Assembly: GCA_029882235.1 (NCBI GenBank)
Contig: JAOULB010000091.1
Coordinates: 1-7,699 of the forward strand
DNA from: Gammaproteobacteria bacterium
GTDB lineage: Bacteria > Pseudomonadota > Gammaproteobacteria > UBA6429 > Thiohalophilaceae
DNA: 7,699 nucleotides
Direction: 5' to 3'
The translations under genes and the position numbers were made by a program. A model generated the notes under the pieces. That model saw nothing but the letters and a program-made list of their open reading frames with translations. It was not told where the DNA came from and did no database searches. How positions within the stretch are numbered: the stretch's first letter is position 1; every line of letters begins with the position of its first letter. This document shows positions 1-5,583 of the stretch, piece by piece.

Positions 1-1
1 A

Positions 2-28
2 CGAAATACCATGGGTTTTGACGCTTAG
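2..28 (+). CDS. C-terminal end of an upstream gene, possibly fliK (partial)
   Basis: Reading from position 2 gives the short tail RNTMGFDA followed by a TAG stop at 26-28. In many gammaproteobacteria the gene directly before fliL is fliK, the hook-length control protein. FliK proteins often finish in a short glycine/aspartate/alanine-containing tail, so this frame is the most plausible. Only eight residues are visible, so neither the frame nor the identity is secure. The other two frames stop at 19-21 and 67-69; the latter would run into the inverted repeat. The call rests mainly on gene-order expectation. Confidence 0.3.
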   Translation, partial: RNTMGFDA

Positions 29-54
29 CTGGTGGTCAATTCCCTGTCACACAC

Positions 55-83
55 TAAATCAGGCCTTGTAAGCGCCTGATTTA
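55..83. terminator. 10-bp perfect inverted repeat, candidate terminator before fliL
   Basis: TAAATCAGGC at 55-64 is exactly complementary to GCCTGATTTA at 74-83, with a 9-nt loop between. It lies just after the putative end of the upstream gene and 25 nt before the sigma-54 promoter. This suits a transcription terminator separating the two units, possibly bidirectional because the arms are A-rich on one side and T-rich on the other. The sequence after the stem (AACTCAATTCC) is not a U tract, so intrinsic termination would be weak. A protein-binding site upstream of the promoter is the alternative. Confidence 0.5.
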
Positions 84-108
84 ACTCAATTCCTTACCTT
101 CCTGTTAA

Positions 109-124
109 TGGCACACGTTTTGCT
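109..124 (+). promoter_or_regulatory. Sigma-54 (RpoN) promoter of the fliL operon
   Basis: TGGCACACGTTTTGCT matches the sigma-54 consensus TGGCACR-N4-TTGCW at every defined base. The -24 GG is at 110-111 and the -12 GC at 122-123, with the required 10 nt between them. The expected start of transcription is around 134-136, leaving a leader of about 45 nt before the fliL ATG at 180. In polarly flagellated gammaproteobacteria (Pseudomonas FleQ, Vibrio FlrA/FlrC hierarchies) switch and export genes are RpoN-dependent, so position and type agree. An enhancer-binding activator would be needed; its site is not clearly identifiable here. Confidence 0.88.
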
Positions 125-179
125 ATCGAGTGTCTATATTTCTATTTAATTAACATGAGTTACCAACAGGTCATCATTT

Positions 180-686
180 ATGCCACCAGATGAATTAGAT
201 CTTGATGAGGACGGTAAAAAATTAAGTCCGAAAAAACTGGTCATTCTGATCATCAGTGTGCTTTTACTGGTAGCGGGATCGATTGGCGGTACGCTGTATT
301 TTTCAGGTGCCCTGGATGAGAAAAAAGATGAAAAGGAAGAAGACCAGCAGTTAAAAGAATCGCAACTGTCGTTTTATTTGCCACTAGATCCAGAATTTAT
401 TGTCAATTTTGGTGGGGAGCAGTCTGCTCGCTATATGCAAATAAATATTTCGCTCATGGCGCGCCAGCAATATTACATCGATCAGGCAACCAAGCATATG
501 CCCAGACTAAGACATGAGATTTTATTAATACTCAGTAACCAGAAATATGATGACTTAAAAACAGAGCAAGGCAAGAGTAATTTACGGCAGGCGATTTTAG
601 CTAAAGTACAGGAAATAGTGATTAGCACAGATCCTAAAACACCAAGTATTGAAGCTGTATTTTTTACCCATTTTATTATGCAGTAG
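180..686 (+). CDS. fliL: Flagellar basal body-associated protein FliL
   Basis: FliL is a single-pass inner-membrane protein that surrounds the stator near the MS ring and supports motor torque and stator function. The 168-residue product has a short acidic cytoplasmic N-terminus, one membrane helix at about residues 19-41, a charged Lys/Glu/Asp linker (47-60) and a periplasmic domain (about 63-168). It ends in the family-typical FFTHFIMQ. The ATG at 180 is preceded by ACAGG at 166-170. An upstream ATG at 154 is in another frame and stops within 40 nt, so 180 is the start. It is the first gene after the sigma-54 promoter, and a 9-nt gap separates it from fliM. Length is normal and nothing is missing. 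Confidence 0.95.
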   Translation: MPPDELDLDEDGKKLSPKKLVILIISVLLLVAGSIGGTLYFSGALDEKKDEKEEDQQLKESQLSFYLPLDPEFIVNFGGEQSARYMQINISLMARQQYYIDQATKHMPRLRHEILLILSNQKYDDLKTEQGKSNLRQAILAKVQEIVISTDPKTPSIEAVFFTHFIMQ

Positions 687-695
687 GTTTATATC

Positions 696-1721
696 ATGTC
701 AGTTAACGACCTTTTATCACAAGACGAAATTGATGCCCTGTTACATGGTGTTGATAGTGGCGATGTAGCGACACAGGGGGATATCGGTCAACACGATGGT
801 GTTGTTCGTGTATTTGATTTTGCCAGTCAGGATCGCATTGTTCGCGGTCGTATGCCTACGCTGGAAATGATTAATGAACGATTCGCACGTTATTTTCGAG
901 TCAGTATGTTTAACATGCTGCGCCGCTCAGCAGAAATTTCTGTCGGTGGTGTGCAAATGGTTAAATTCTCAGAATACATTCATAGTTTGTTTGTACCTAC
1001 CAGTTTGAATATTGTAAGGATTCATCCTTTACGCGGATCAGCCTTGTGTGTTTTTGATCCAAAGCTGGTGTTTATTATTGTGGACAATTTTTTTGGTGGA
1101 ACTGGTCGTCATGCCAAAATCGAAGGGCGCGACTTAACCGTTACTGAGCAGCGAATTGTTTCCCTTGTGCTGAATTATGCCTTTGATGACCTGACTGAAG
1201 CATGGCGTCCTGTAGTGCCTGTACAGTTTGAGTTTATGAATATGGAACTCAACCCTGAGTTCGCAACCATTGTAAGCCCGACTGAAGTTGTTGTGGTGAG
1301 CTCATTCCATGTGGAGCTTGATGGCGGTGGTGGACAGTTTCAGGTCGTTATGCCCTATGCGATGTTAGAGCCAATTCGAGAATTACTTGATGCGGGTGTT
1401 CAAAGTGACCGAGTTGACAAAGACGATCGCTGGTCAGTTGCTTTACGTGAAGATTTTAAAGATGCCGAGCTTACACTGTCTTCACAGTTAACAGAGGTGA
1501 CCTTGGAAGTGCGCGAGCTATTAAAGTTAAAAGATGGCGACGTCATCCCAATAAATATGCCTGAGAACGTTATTTTAAGGGCAGAAGATATACCTCTCTA
1601 CCGAGGTATATTTGGTGAGTCAAATGAACGTACAGCAGTCAAGATTGTTGAGCCTATAGAGAAGCCTCTCAATCCTAATGAGGCAACCCGCGCTCTTATC
1701 GAGGCAGGAGTAGAAAAATGA
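696..1721 (+). CDS. fliM: Flagellar motor switch protein FliM
   Basis: FliM is the middle component of the cytoplasmic C-ring. It binds phosphorylated CheY and transmits the signal to FliG to reverse rotation. The 341-residue product begins with the CheY-P-binding segment DLLSQDEIDALL (5-16). The middle domain (about 40-230) carries the GGTGR loop (134-138) that contacts FliG. The C-terminal SpoA-like domain (about 250-320) packs with FliN. A short extra tail (320-341) makes it slightly longer than the E. coli protein. The start lies 9 nt after fliL, with AGTAGG just upstream. The stop overlaps the fliN start as ATGA (1718-1721), suggesting translational coupling. A 9-bp hairpin lies inside its 3' end (1588-1611). 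Confidence 0.97.
   Translation: MSVNDLLSQDEIDALLHGVDSGDVATQGDIGQHDGVVRVFDFASQDRIVRGRMPTLEMINERFARYFRVSMFNMLRRSAEISVGGVQMVKFSEYIHSLFVPTSLNIVRIHPLRGSALCVFDPKLVFIIVDNFFGGTGRHAKIEGRDLTVTEQRIVSLVLNYAFDDLTEAWRPVVPVQFEFMNMELNPEFATIVSPTEVVVVSSFHVELDGGGGQFQVVMPYAMLEPIRELLDAGVQSDRVDKDDRWSVALREDFKDAELTLSSQLTEVTLEVRELLKLKDGDVIPINMPENVILRAEDIPLYRGIFGESNERTAVKIVEPIEKPLNPNEATRALIEAGVEK
1588..1611 (+). other. Perfect 9-bp hairpin within the 3' end of fliM
   Basis: ATATACCTC (1588-1596) pairs exactly with GAGGTATAT (1603-1611) around a six-base loop, TCTACC. It encodes part of the conserved fliM sequence DIPLYRGIFG, so coding constraint alone may explain it. It lies about 107 nt before the fliN start and is not followed by a long U tract, so it is not a convincing terminator. 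An mRNA structure affecting stability or translation is possible but unproven. Confidence 0.4.
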
Positions 1722-2161
1722 GTGACACCACAGAAAACGATCAGGAACAGGCAGTAGAGGAAGGACAGGCACAAGAGCAGGGCGTAATGGATGATTGGGC
1801 CGATGCGCTTGAAGAAGCTGGTGCCGGTGATTCAGGTGATAGTGAGGTAAATCCTGCCGGCTTGCAAAATCTTCAGGATGATTCAACACCGGGTAATGAA
1901 GATATAAACCTGGATGTTATCCTTGATGTCCCTGTGACAGTATCAATGGAGATCGGGCAGACTAAAATCAGTATTCGTAACCTGCTGCAACTTAACCAGG
2001 GTTCGGTCGTTGAGCTGGATCGACTCGCTGGTGAACCACTTGATGTGCTTGTCAATGGCACTTTAATAGCGCACGGCGAAGTTGTCGTTGTGAATGAAAA
2101 ATTTGGTATTCGATTAACGGATGTAATCAGCCCAGTCGAACGTGTCAAGAAGCTCAAATGA
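1718..2161 (+). CDS. fliN: Flagellar motor switch protein FliN
   Basis: FliN forms the base of the C-ring with FliM and helps recruit the FliH-FliI ATPase complex to the export gate. The 147-residue product has a long acidic, low-complexity N-terminus. This contains MDDWADAL (24-31), similar to the E. coli FliN N-terminal MDDLWAEAL. A classic SpoA domain follows (about 65-142), with LDVILDVPV, NLLQLNQGSVVELDRLAGEPLDVLVNG split across the conserved core, and GEVVVVNEKFGIRLTD. The start follows a good GGAG (1707-1710) at 7-nt spacing and overlaps the end of fliM by 4 nt. Its own stop overlaps the fliO start as ATGA (2158-2161). Length is normal, slightly above E. coli because of the acidic leader. 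Confidence 0.97.
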   Translation: MSDTTENDQEQAVEEGQAQEQGVMDDWADALEEAGAGDSGDSEVNPAGLQNLQDDSTPGNEDINLDVILDVPVTVSMEIGQTKISIRNLLQLNQGSVVELDRLAGEPLDVLVNGTLIAHGEVVVVNEKFGIRLTDVISPVERVKKLK

Positions 2162-2610
2162 TATTCCAGCGTTGCAAACGCCGTGTGTTTGGAGCATTGC
2201 TGGTAATATTTTCTTTACCCGTTCTTGCAGCCAATCCAAATATGACAGAACGAACAGGCCCATTGGTGACAGAGCCTGTTGGATTTGGCGATTATGTGCA
2301 GATGTTTTTTGGGCTGGCACTCGTACTTGGAATCATCTTTGGTATGGCCTGGTTGATCCGTCGCATGGGGACCTTGCAGCATGTCGGTCATAGTTCCTTA
2401 TGTATACTTGGTGGCGTCTCACTTGGACAAAGAGAACGGGTTGTTTTGCTACAGGTGGGTGAGCAACAGTTGCTTGTTGGGATTGCGCCAGGTCAGATAA
2501 GAACCTTGCATGTTTTAGAAAAACCAATCGCCACAAATCCAAATCAATCCAGTACTTCCTCTGGCTTTGCTGAAAAGCTACATGCCGCAATGACAGGAAA
2601 AAAACGCTAA
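2158..2610 (+). CDS. fliO: Flagellar biosynthesis protein FliO
   Basis: FliO is a bitopic inner-membrane protein that assists assembly and stability of the FliP-FliR core but is not part of the finished channel. The 150-residue product starts with basic residues and a hydrophobic stretch ending PVLAA (about 11-25), resembling a cleavable signal peptide. A periplasmic loop, a main membrane helix (about 46-67) closed by the basic WLIRRM, and a small cytoplasmic FliO domain (about 72-122) follow. The domain has beta-rich segments such as LCILGGVSLGQRERVVLLQV and QQLLVGIAPGQIRTL. A polar C-terminal tail ends KKR. FliO is the least conserved protein of the operon. Identification rests on domain pattern plus position between fliN and fliP. 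It overlaps fliN by 4 nt and fliP by 1 nt (TAATG). Confidence 0.93.
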   Translation: MIFQRCKRRVFGALLVIFSLPVLAANPNMTERTGPLVTEPVGFGDYVQMFFGLALVLGIIFGMAWLIRRMGTLQHVGHSSLCILGGVSLGQRERVVLLQVGEQQLLVGIAPGQIRTLHVLEKPIATNPNQSSTSSGFAEKLHAAMTGKKR

Positions 2611-3368
2611 TGTCTCGTTCTGGAAAAATAGCGTTGTTGTTTATGATTCTGATTGTTGGTGTCCTGCCATTCAAGCTTGTGTATGCGCAGGCAGGCTTGC
2701 CTGCGATTACTGTGACACCAGGAGCCGGTGGCAGCCAGAACTATACGATAAGTATTCAGGTTCTGGCCTTAATGACGGTACTCACATTGTTGCCGGCGGC
2801 AATGATGATGATGACCTCATTCACTCGAATTATCATTGTGCTCTCTATTCTTCGTCAGGCGATTGGTTTGATGCAGGCGCCATCATCGCAAACCCTGGTT
2901 GGCATTTCCCTTTTTTTGACATTTTTTATTATGGCGCCAGTATTTGATCGCATCTATCAAGGAGCAGTGAAGCCTTATCTTGAAGAAAAAATGAATATTC
3001 AGGATGCTGTGACAAAAGCGAGCGAACCAATGCGAAAGTTTATGCTTGGTCAAACCAGGGAAAATGATATCAGTATGTTTGCCCGGATATCAGGCACCAA
3101 AGGTATTGAATCGCCTGAACATGTGCCTATGACTATTCTTATACCTGCATTTGTTACCAGCGAATTAAAAACGGCCTTCCAGATTGGATTTCTCCTGTTT
3201 ATTCCATTTTTGATTATTGATCTTGTCGTCGCCAGTGTATTGATGTCCATGGGTATGATGATGTTGTCCCCCATGATCATATCTCTGCCATTTAAAATTA
3301 TGTTGTTTGTGCTGGTTGATGGTTGGAATATCGTCATGGGCACATTGGCCTCAAGTTTTTACGTGTGA
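2610..3368 (+). CDS. fliP: Flagellar export channel protein FliP
   Basis: FliP forms the pentameric core of the FliP5-FliQ4-FliR1 export channel. The 252-residue product has a signal peptide (about 1-26, ending VYA before QAGLP), as expected for FliP. The family signature SFTRIIIVLSILRQAIG is at 70-86. Membrane helices lie near 48-68, 97-115, 188-209 and 218-238, and the middle soluble segment is periplasmic. The triple methionine at 216-218 (in LMSMGMMMLSP) matches the methionine gasket described for Salmonella FliP, seven residues offset because this protein is seven residues longer. The start overlaps the fliO stop, with AGGA at 2595-2598 upstream. The gene is complete, and a 9-nt gap leads to fliQ. 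Confidence 0.97.
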   Translation: MSRSGKIALLFMILIVGVLPFKLVYAQAGLPAITVTPGAGGSQNYTISIQVLALMTVLTLLPAAMMMMTSFTRIIIVLSILRQAIGLMQAPSSQTLVGISLFLTFFIMAPVFDRIYQGAVKPYLEEKMNIQDAVTKASEPMRKFMLGQTRENDISMFARISGTKGIESPEHVPMTILIPAFVTSELKTAFQIGFLLFIPFLIIDLVVASVLMSMGMMMLSPMIISLPFKIMLFVLVDGWNIVMGTLASSFYV

Positions 3369-3369
3369 T

Positions 3370-3375
3370 GGTGAG
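3370..3375 (+). promoter_or_regulatory. Unusually close Shine-Dalgarno-like sequence before fliQ
   Basis: GGTGAG ends only 2 nt before the fliQ ATG at 3378, where 5-9 nt is usual. The start cannot move upstream because TGA occupies 3372-3374 in that frame. Moving it downstream would remove the conserved MTPE beginning. Re-initiation by ribosomes finishing fliP, whose stop is at 3366-3368, is a likely explanation. Confidence 0.4.
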
Positions 3376-3377
3376 TA

Positions 3378-3647
3378 ATGACGCCTGAAAGTGTATTAAC
3401 AATTTTTCAACATGCACTGGAAGTGATTCTTGTGTTAATTCTGGTTGTGTTGATCCCTGCTCTGTTAGTTGGTCTTATGGTGAGCATGTTTCAGGCCGCA
3501 ACGCAGATCAATGAAATGACATTAAGCTTTATTCCAAAACTTATTGTTACTCTGGTTACATTAATGATCGCTGGACCATGGATGTTACGACTCTTGCTGG
3601 AATATACCGATCGTTTGATACGTGATATTCCTTACCTGATAGGTTAG
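3378..3647 (+). CDS. fliQ: Flagellar export channel protein FliQ
   Basis: FliQ wraps the outside of the FliP-FliR assembly as four copies and helps hold the closed channel. The 89-residue product has the normal length and two membrane helices (about 15-38 and 53-76). Between them is the conserved cytoplasm-facing segment FQAATQINEMTLSFIPK (38-54). The start MTPESVL matches the family N-terminus. It is fixed by an in-frame TGA at 3372, which leaves no room for an earlier start. The purine-rich GGTGAG (3370-3375) is only 2 nt from the ATG, unusually close, so initiation may rely on coupling to fliP translation. Confidence 0.96.
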   Translation: MTPESVLTIFQHALEVILVLILVVLIPALLVGLMVSMFQAATQINEMTLSFIPKLIVTLVTLMIAGPWMLRLLLEYTDRLIRDIPYLIG

Positions 3648-3651
3648 GCAG

Positions 3652-4437
3652 ATGGTTATTACTGGCGCAGAAATTACAGCATGGGTTGGCGCTTATTTCT
3701 GGCCATTAGTCCGTGTCGGTGGTGTGTTAATGACGGCTCCGGTGTTTGGTTCAAAACCAGTCCCGGTCAGAATCAGGCTTATTATTACCTTAGCGATCAC
3801 CTCTGTCATTGTGCCTGTTATTTCTCCTAATATGCCTGCAGTTGATGCCTTTGGGCCAATGTCGATACTGGTTGTCGCGCAGCAATTATTAATTGGTGTG
3901 GCTATGGGGTTCGCCTTTCAACTCGTTATTAGTGCTGTCATAACAGGTGGCCAGGCGATTGGTCTGCAGATGGGTTTGGGTTTTGCAGTAATGGTCGATC
4001 CACAAAATGGTTCACAGGCACCTGTGCTCAGTCAACTCTATGTTTTGATGGTATTGCTAGCTTTTCTGTTGATGGATGGACATTTATTGTTGATCGAAAT
4101 TCTTGCCGATAGTTTTCGTAGTATCCCCATTGGGGTCGAAGGTTTAAGACCTGACGATCTTTGGCAACTATTAAAATGGGCCAGTATTATTTTTTCCGGT
4201 GCACTCAGTCTTGCCTTACCTGCGATTGCCTCATTGCTCGTGGTTAATATTGCCTTTGGCATTATGACGCGTGCGGCACCACAGTTAAATATTTTTGCGA
4301 TTGGTTTTCCTGTGACTATGATGATTGGTTTTGGGGTCATCCTTGTCACTCTACCCAGTGTGATTCCAAACTCCAGTGAACTGTTTAATCAGACATATCA
4401 CCTGATTCAGCAGATTTTACGTACGGGAGGGCCATAA
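3652..4437 (+). CDS. fliR: Flagellar export channel protein FliR
   Basis: FliR is the single-copy subunit that completes the FliP5FliQ4FliR1 channel and contributes the plug that closes it. The 261-residue product has normal length, with hydrophobic segments near 10-30, 40-58, 70-97, 126-148, 174-202 and 213-236. Family features are the N-terminal WVGAYFWPLVRVGGVLMTAPVFG, which spans the first helix, the glycine-rich stretch GLGFAVMVDPQNGSQAPVLSQ around 108-128 that corresponds to the plug region, and NIAFGIMTRAAPQLNIF (199-215). The ATG follows the fliQ stop by 4 nt, with AGG at 3641-3643 suitably spaced. Only one base separates its stop from flhB. Confidence 0.97.
   Translation: MVITGAEITAWVGAYFWPLVRVGGVLMTAPVFGSKPVPVRIRLIITLAITSVIVPVISPNMPAVDAFGPMSILVVAQQLLIGVAMGFAFQLVISAVITGGQAIGLQMGLGFAVMVDPQNGSQAPVLSQLYVLMVLLAFLLMDGHLLLIEILADSFRSIPIGVEGLRPDDLWQLLKWASIIFSGALSLALPAIASLLVVNIAFGIMTRAAPQLNIFAIGFPVTMMIGFGVILVTLPSVIPNSSELFNQTYHLIQQILRTGGP
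4425..4431 (+). promoter_or_regulatory. Strong ribosome binding site of flhB
   Basis: GGGAGGG lies 7 nt before the flhB ATG at 4439 and inside the last codons of fliR. It is among the strongest Shine-Dalgarno matches in the operon. It supports the chosen start, which also gives the family-typical N-terminus beginning MAE and rich in Glu, Thr and Arg. Confidence 0.6.
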
Positions 4438-4438
4438 C

Positions 4439-5569
4439 ATGGCAGAGTCGACCGGTCAGGAACGGACCGAACAGGCGACCCCGCGACGCCTACAACAGGC
4501 ACGTGAGCGGGGCCAGATCCCAAATTCGCGTGAGCTTAACACAACACTGATGTTGTTGATCTCTGGGGGAGCACTCTGGTTTATTGGACCTTACGTCGCT
4601 TTTGGTATGGCCGAGATCGTTTCAACAAACCTGAACGTGAGCCGGGAAAATATTTTTGATCCAACAGCGATGCCAGAATTATTCAAAGAGGCAATGTTGG
4701 ATGCACTTGGTTTGCTGGTCCCTTTTTTTGTTGTTGTTACTGTTGCTGCAATAGCAGGGCCACTTTCTCTCGGTGGTGGCTTTAATTTCAGTACCGAAGC
4801 GATAAGTTTTAAATGGGAAAAACTTGATCCGATTAAAGGCTTGAAACGTGTGTTTGCGTTGCGGGGGCTGGTTGAACTGCTTAAGGCCTTAGTCAAGTTT
4901 TTAATTATTGGTACGGTCGCGATCATTTTTTTGTATAACCAGGCCGATGATTATATTCGTTTAAGTGACGAGCCTGTTAAGCAGGGCTTAATGCACACGG
5001 GCGAATTGCTGATCCTTGGATTTATTGCCATCGCCTCGACCATGATTCTTGTCGCCGCCGTTGATGTGCCGTTTCAAATCTGGGATTACCAGCAACAGTT
5101 AAAAATGACACGTCAGGAAGTCAAAGATGAGAACAAAGATACCGAAGGTAATCCAGAAGTAAGAGGGCGTGTCCGACGCATGCAGCGCGATATCGCACAA
5201 CAGCGCATGATGTCAGAAGTGCCTAATGCAGATGTGATTGTCACCAACCCAGAACATTATTCTGTCGCTCTGAAATATGATCAAGATGCAATGGGTGCAC
5301 CTGTTGTGGTCGCAAAAGGTGTAGACCTTATCGCTTTTCGTATTCGGGCGATTGCTAATGAACATAATGTACCTATTGTTACTGCGCCACCACTGGCGCG
5401 CGCACTTCATTTCACAACTTCACTGAATCAGGAAATTCCAGCCAGTCTTTATCTTGCTGTGGCACAGGTGCTGGCCTATGTCTTCCAGCTTAAACGACAT
5501 AAGAACTGGAAACAGAAGCGTGATTTGAAAATGGGTGATTTACCAATTCCTGATGATATGCAGTTCTAA
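4439..5569 (+). CDS. flhB: Flagellar export switch protein FlhB
   Basis: FlhB wraps the FliPQR core and switches export from rod/hook to filament substrates after self-cleavage in its cytoplasmic domain. The 376-residue product has the basic N-terminus EQATPRRLQQARERGQIPNS (11-30). Four membrane helices lie near 34-56, 88-112, 146-166 and 187-210. The linker contains MTRQEVKDENKDTEGNPEVR split over 223-242. The cytoplasmic autoprotease domain (about 250-350) follows. The cleavage site reads NPEH (270-273) instead of the canonical NPTH; Asn270, Pro271 and His273 are kept. The conserved APPLARALH (316-324) and the PIPDD tail are present. A one-base gap follows fliR, and 14 nt precede flhA. Confidence 0.97.
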   Translation: MAESTGQERTEQATPRRLQQARERGQIPNSRELNTTLMLLISGGALWFIGPYVAFGMAEIVSTNLNVSRENIFDPTAMPELFKEAMLDALGLLVPFFVVVTVAAIAGPLSLGGGFNFSTEAISFKWEKLDPIKGLKRVFALRGLVELLKALVKFLIIGTVAIIFLYNQADDYIRLSDEPVKQGLMHTGELLILGFIAIASTMILVAAVDVPFQIWDYQQQLKMTRQEVKDENKDTEGNPEVRGRVRRMQRDIAQQRMMSEVPNADVIVTNPEHYSVALKYDQDAMGAPVVVAKGVDLIAFRIRAIANEHNVPIVTAPPLARALHFTTSLNQEIPASLYLAVAQVLAYVFQLKRHKNWKQKRDLKMGDLPIPDDMQF

Positions 5570-5583
5570 GAGGAAGAGTAAGT

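Noticed and set aside
1620..1889. Minus-strand open frame opposite the fliM/fliN junction.
   Set aside because: It is low-complexity His/Leu/Pro-rich, has no recognisable domain and lies wholly opposite well-supported genes; the same holds for the other antisense open frames in the window.
2315..2330. TGGCAC followed by TTGG inside fliO, resembling a second sigma-54 promoter.
   Set aside because: The spacing is one base too long and the essential -12 GC is GG, so the element does not fit.
2142..2393. Plus-strand open frame overlapping the end of fliN and start of fliO.
   Set aside because: It is in a different frame from both recognisable genes and its translation resembles no family.
2802..2813. 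Four tandem ATG triplets in fliP, a possible slippage or phase-variation tract.
   Set aside because: Trinucleotide changes would stay in frame, the run is very short, and methionine-rich helices are normal in FliP.
5462..5478. TGGCAC near the end of flhB, possible promoter for flhA.
   Set aside because: The -12 position reads CTGGC instead of TTGCW, and flhA follows flhB closely with a good ribosome binding site.
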